Source: CATOSD01 sp965203135 (lineage in GTDB: Bacteria; Chloroflexota; Dehalococcoidia; Lucifugimonadales; CATOSD01). From it: 64,000 nucleotides of DNA. Where the stretch lies: the NCBI GenBank assembly GCA_965203135.1, contig CBDBBO010000002.1, forward strand, positions 124,001 through 188,000. Reading direction: 5' to 3'. Each line of letters starts with the position of its first letter. The first letter of the stretch is position 1. This document shows, piece by piece, positions 61,352 to 64,000 of this stretch. Under the pieces are notes generated by a model. That model did not search any database and was not told where the DNA came from. It worked only from the letters and a program-made list of their open reading frames with translations. The position numbers and the translations under genes were made by a program.

Positions 61352-61693
61352 TTAGCGGTATGACCTGCGCTGAAAGTCGCGCTGCTGCCTGTAGCAGTCG
61401 TTGCAGTAAACGGGCCGGTCTCCGCGCGGGCGGAAAGGGACCTCTGCATCGGCACCGCACTGGGCGCAGGTGACCGGGTACATCTGGCGAGGCCCGAAGT
61501 TTCCGCCGCCAAACCCACCGCCGCCGAAATTGTCGCCGTACCGGCGCTCGGCGCGTCGCGACTGCCTGCAGGGCGCGCATCGCTTTGGCTCGTTCGTGTA
61601 GCCCTTTTCCTGGTGGTATTGCTGGTCGTCCACGCTGAATATGAACGAATCTCCACATTCCACGCAAGCGAGCGTCCTGTCTTGGAACACCAT
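61352..61693 (-). CDS. Double zinc-ribbon protein
   Basis: A 113-aa protein with two zinc sites: Cys10/Cys13 with Cys39/Cys42 (ACVECG...RCAPC) and Cys76/Cys79 with Cys97/Cys100 (TCAQCG...YCNDC). They are separated by a Gly/Phe-rich linker (NFGGGGFGGGNFG). It ends with a basic Arg/Gln tail. This arrangement is widespread in Chloroflexota, with no known function; RNA binding is a reasonable guess from its basic tail and proximity to infA. ATG 61693 follows GGGAGGATG. Confidence 0.88.
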   Translation of the reverse strand: MVFQDRTLACVECGDSFIFSVDDQQYHQEKGYTNEPKRCAPCRQSRRAERRYGDNFGGGGFGGGNFGPRQMYPVTCAQCGADAEVPFRPRGDRPVYCNDCYRQQRDFQRRSYR

Positions 61694-61992
61694 CTGGTGA
61701 CATCCTCCCGGATAATAGTTCAAGCCGGCATTTTATCACCAAGGTCCACGAGCGTTGCAGGTTTGCCATGGTAACAGCTATGCGACCGCGCCGCATTCTA
61801 GCATAGGCTGACGGGCAGCGCAACAGCGACTGAGACTAGGAGGGACGCTCCGGGCGGTCTCAATACGCATCGCGCCGGCGTAGACTGAACCCGGCGGAGA
61901 TTCTATAATCATCTCAACAGTTGTGTGTTTCATCCTCGAGGCGCGCGCCGTCGCGCGGCGAGTCTCGAGTCCAGATTCGCGAGGGGGCGTCG

Positions 61993-63117
61993 ATGGCTTC
62001 CACAACGCAGGCATACGTAGATCCGGCGAAGCGTTCCGGTACGCGAACCAAGCCCACGGTGGCGGTGGTGTACACCTCGCCCGAAACGGTGCTGGACGAC
62101 GTCGGGCGCGCCATGCGCCTGGCCGGCTACGAGAACAGCCTGCCGAAAGACTTGCCCACCCTGCTCAAGGTCAACATTTCGTGGCAGCACTACTATCCCG
62201 CCTGCTCCACCACGCCGTGGCAGTTGGAGGGCGTGGTCCGCGCGCTACGTGCGGGCGGATACCGCGACCTGATTCCCACGCACAACGGAACGGTGGTGGT
62301 GGATGCGCGCGAGGGCGCGGAGAATAACAAGCACCAGGCGGTCGAGGACCGGTATGGGCTGGAGAGCCTGCACCTGGAGGAGGCGCGCTGGGTGGACTTC
62401 GCTCCGAGCTCGCCCATGCTGGCGCTGGACAAGGTGTACCCGCACGGATTCCGGATTCCCGAGGCGTTGCCCGGCAAGAACATCGTCCATCTACCCACGA
62501 TGAAGACGCACGTGTTCACCACCATTACCGGGGCGATGAAGAACGCCTTTGGCGGGCTTCTGAACCACAACCGGCACTGGACCCACTCGGTCATCCACGA
62601 GACGCTGGTGGACCTCCTGCGTATCCAGAAGGAGATACACCCGGGCATATTCGCCGTGACGGACGGCACGTTCGCGGGGGACGGACCGGGACCCAGGGCG
62701 ATGCGCTGGCACGCCAAGAACGTGATCCTGGCAAGCGCCGACCAGGTGGCGATAGACGCCGTAGCCGCCAGGATGATGGGCTTCGACCCGATGTCGATCG
62801 GGTTCATACGGCTGGCGCACGAGGCGGGCCTGGGATGTGGCGAGGTGTCGGACATCGCCATCGCGGGCGAGGACATCACGAGCGTGGACTGGGGCTTCAC
62901 CGGGTCGGAGAACACGTTCGCGAGCCGGTTTCAGAAGCTCGTGTATTGGGGACCCCTGAAGCGGCTGGAGAATCTGCTGCTGAGATCGCCGCTGGTCAAT
63001 CTCGCCATCACGGGGTCGAACGTCTACCACAACGGTTACTGGCTGCGATTCAAGGGCAGACGACGGGTGCGCGAAGCTATGCGAACCGGATGGGGCGAGT
63101 TGTTCCGAAGCTACTAG
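61993..63117 (+). CDS. DUF362 domain protein
   Basis: A 374-aa DUF362 protein. VAVVYTSPETVLDDVGRAM, LLKVNISWQHYYPACSTTP, and VHLPTMKTHVFTTITGAMKN followed by NAFGGLLN are family segments. Related DUF362 proteins in other bacteria carry iron-sulfur domains, but no CxxCxxC ferredoxin motif is visible in this one, so it may be only the catalytic part. GAGGGGG precedes ATG 61993. No clear operon partner. The 300-bp gap before it (61694-61992) shows no gene. Confidence 0.85.
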   Translation: MASTTQAYVDPAKRSGTRTKPTVAVVYTSPETVLDDVGRAMRLAGYENSLPKDLPTLLKVNISWQHYYPACSTTPWQLEGVVRALRAGGYRDLIPTHNGTVVVDAREGAENNKHQAVEDRYGLESLHLEEARWVDFAPSSPMLALDKVYPHGFRIPEALPGKNIVHLPTMKTHVFTTITGAMKNAFGGLLNHNRHWTHSVIHETLVDLLRIQKEIHPGIFAVTDGTFAGDGPGPRAMRWHAKNVILASADQVAIDAVAARMMGFDPMSIGFIRLAHEAGLGCGEVSDIAIAGEDITSVDWGFTGSENTFASRFQKLVYWGPLKRLENLLLRSPLVNLAITGSNVYHNGYWLRFKGRRRVREAMRTGWGELFRSY

Positions 63118-63332
63118 CGCAACGCGCCAGAGTTGTCGTCGCCGGGTTGAGGAGGAAGACTGGAGTGGTGGACTAGAGGGGACTGTACTGCGAACTTTTC
63201 GGTATGATTTCGCCCTAGTGTAGCCTCCCCAGACAGTCGTTTGTCCACGTGACTGGGGCTGACGGCTCACATCAACGATCCTATGATGTTCACCAAGGCA
63301 GTTCCGCTGCGACTAGAGCATCGTGAGGTCTC

Positions 63333-64000
63333 ATGAACATTTCAACGCGAGTCCCTTCAGTCAACTTCCACCTGTGGAAGCCCTGCAACATGAAGTGCAG
63401 ATTCTGCTTCGCCACATTTCAGGACGTCGGTCGAAACGACCTGCCCAAGGGACATCTGTCCCCCAAGGAATCTCTCGCGGTCGTGGAGGCCCTCGCTAAT
63501 GCGGGGTTCGATAAGATCAATTTTGCTGGAGGGGAGCCCATCCTTTGTCCGTGGCTACCTGACCTGCTATGGTGGGCCAAGGAATTGGAGCTCACCACTT
63601 CCGTGGTCACCAATGGCAGTTGCGTCACCCAGGAATGGCTGGACCGAGTAGACGGTTGTCTGGACTGGGCGGCGGTGAGTATTGACACCGTAGACCCGGA
63701 GAAGCTGAAATCCATAGGGAGAACGACGCGGGCCGGTCCCATGAGCGCGGATGACTACCTGAGTGTCACGGACATGTTAAAGCGGCGCGACATTCGCTTG
63801 AAGATAAACACCGTGGTGACCCGGACCAACTATGACGAGAACCTAGGAGAGTTCATAGCCAATGTCCGGCCGGAACGGTGGAAACTGCTTCAGGTCCTCC
63901 CGGTCAGGGGCCAGAATGATGGCCTGGTTGACAACCTTGTGATCACAGACGAGGAGTTCGCTCAATACGTGGCACGCAATCGATACGTTGAGTCTATGGG
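63333..64000 (+). CDS. Prokaryotic viperin (radical SAM, ddh-nucleotide synthase), 3' truncated by window
   Basis: The first 222 residues of a viperin homologue. The radical-SAM cluster motif is Cys18-Cys22-Cys25 in NFHLWKPCNMKCRFCF, GGEP is at 66-69 (INFAGGEP), and then come VVTNGS, a VSIDT strand, KINTVVTRTN (157-166) and the family hallmark RWKLLQVLPVRGQND (182-196). Human viperin has the same order of motifs (INFSGGEP, KINSV, RWKVFQ). Viperins convert CTP, or UTP/GTP in prokaryotes, to 3'-deoxy-3',4'-didehydro chain terminators that block phage RNA synthesis. An in-frame stop at 63324 fixes ATG 63333, with GAGG upstream. Codon use (TTA, ATA, CTA) is more relaxed than in neighbours, hinting at transfer. 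The last ~70 residues and any nucleotide-kinase partner lie outside the window. Confidence 0.93.
   Translation, partial: MNISTRVPSVNFHLWKPCNMKCRFCFATFQDVGRNDLPKGHLSPKESLAVVEALANAGFDKINFAGGEPILCPWLPDLLWWAKELELTTSVVTNGSCVTQEWLDRVDGCLDWAAVSIDTVDPEKLKSIGRTTRAGPMSADDYLSVTDMLKRRDIRLKINTVVTRTNYDENLGEFIANVRPERWKLLQVLPVRGQNDGLVDNLVITDEEFAQYVARNRYVESM

Noticed and set aside
63333..64000. MoaA or generic radical SAM enzyme
   Set aside because: The RWKLLQ..RGQND and KINTVVTRTN segments match viperin, not MoaA, although final proof needs the missing C-terminus.

Overview
High-GC bacterial DNA, most likely from Chloroflexota of the Dehalococcoidia/SAR202 type. This is an inference from gene content: CaiB/BaiF CoA-transferases, a cytochrome P450, M19 dipeptidases, a two-zinc-ribbon protein and an AroK-AroB fusion. 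No rRNA is present to settle it. Most genes sit in long same-strand runs with short gaps.

Layout. (1) 1-11.1 kb: tandem M19 dipeptidases, a lipoprotein, then a minus-strand run with MmgE/PrpD, a hydantoinase-type amidohydrolase, an MFS exporter, a ureohydrolase, a C45-like Ntn hydrolase, a thioredoxin-like lipoprotein and a glycosyltransferase. It looks like a peptide/amide nitrogen-salvage region. (2) 11.2-17.5 kb: lysC and thrB, separated by an AT-richer insert encoding a SNF2 helicase-Mrr nuclease fusion, an unknown 186-aa protein and a two-TM membrane protein. (3) 17.6-24.2 kb: mutS2, DUF192, fmt, amidase, dinB. (4) 24.5-32.9 kb: three CoA-transferase units (two fused in one chain), an acyl-CoA dehydrogenase, and a P450-MoxR-PAC2 operon. 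(5) 33-37.9 kb: two paralogous surface lipoproteins, one with a 16-bp homopolymer inside the gene, and an intact ISAs1-type insertion sequence with a 10-bp target duplication. (6) 38-46.6 kb: SDR, ThuA, aroE, aroKB fusion, TSUP transporter, tgt, dxs. (7) 46.6-54.7 kb: accessory island with a repeat-rich 1 kb gap, an HNH-like protein, a type III restriction-modification pair, hicAB, and a 92-bp scar of a second mod gene inside a duplicated 0.16 kb block. It ends at tRNA-Gly(TCC). (8) 54.9-63.1 kb: MFS, TlpA-like thioredoxin, Uma2 protein with a 9-copy 21-bp tandem repeat, TPP enzyme, CapA, infA, zinc-ribbon protein, DUF362 protein. (9) 63.3-64.0 kb: 5' part of a prokaryotic viperin gene, cut by the window end.

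The strongest leads are the viperin homologue, the SNF2-Mrr three-gene insert between lysC and thrB, the homopolymer in the lipoprotein gene, the scarred duplication around hicAB, and an M19 protein lacking three zinc-ligand residues. Dispersed GC-rich palindromes occur in many gaps, and recur in two sequence types.
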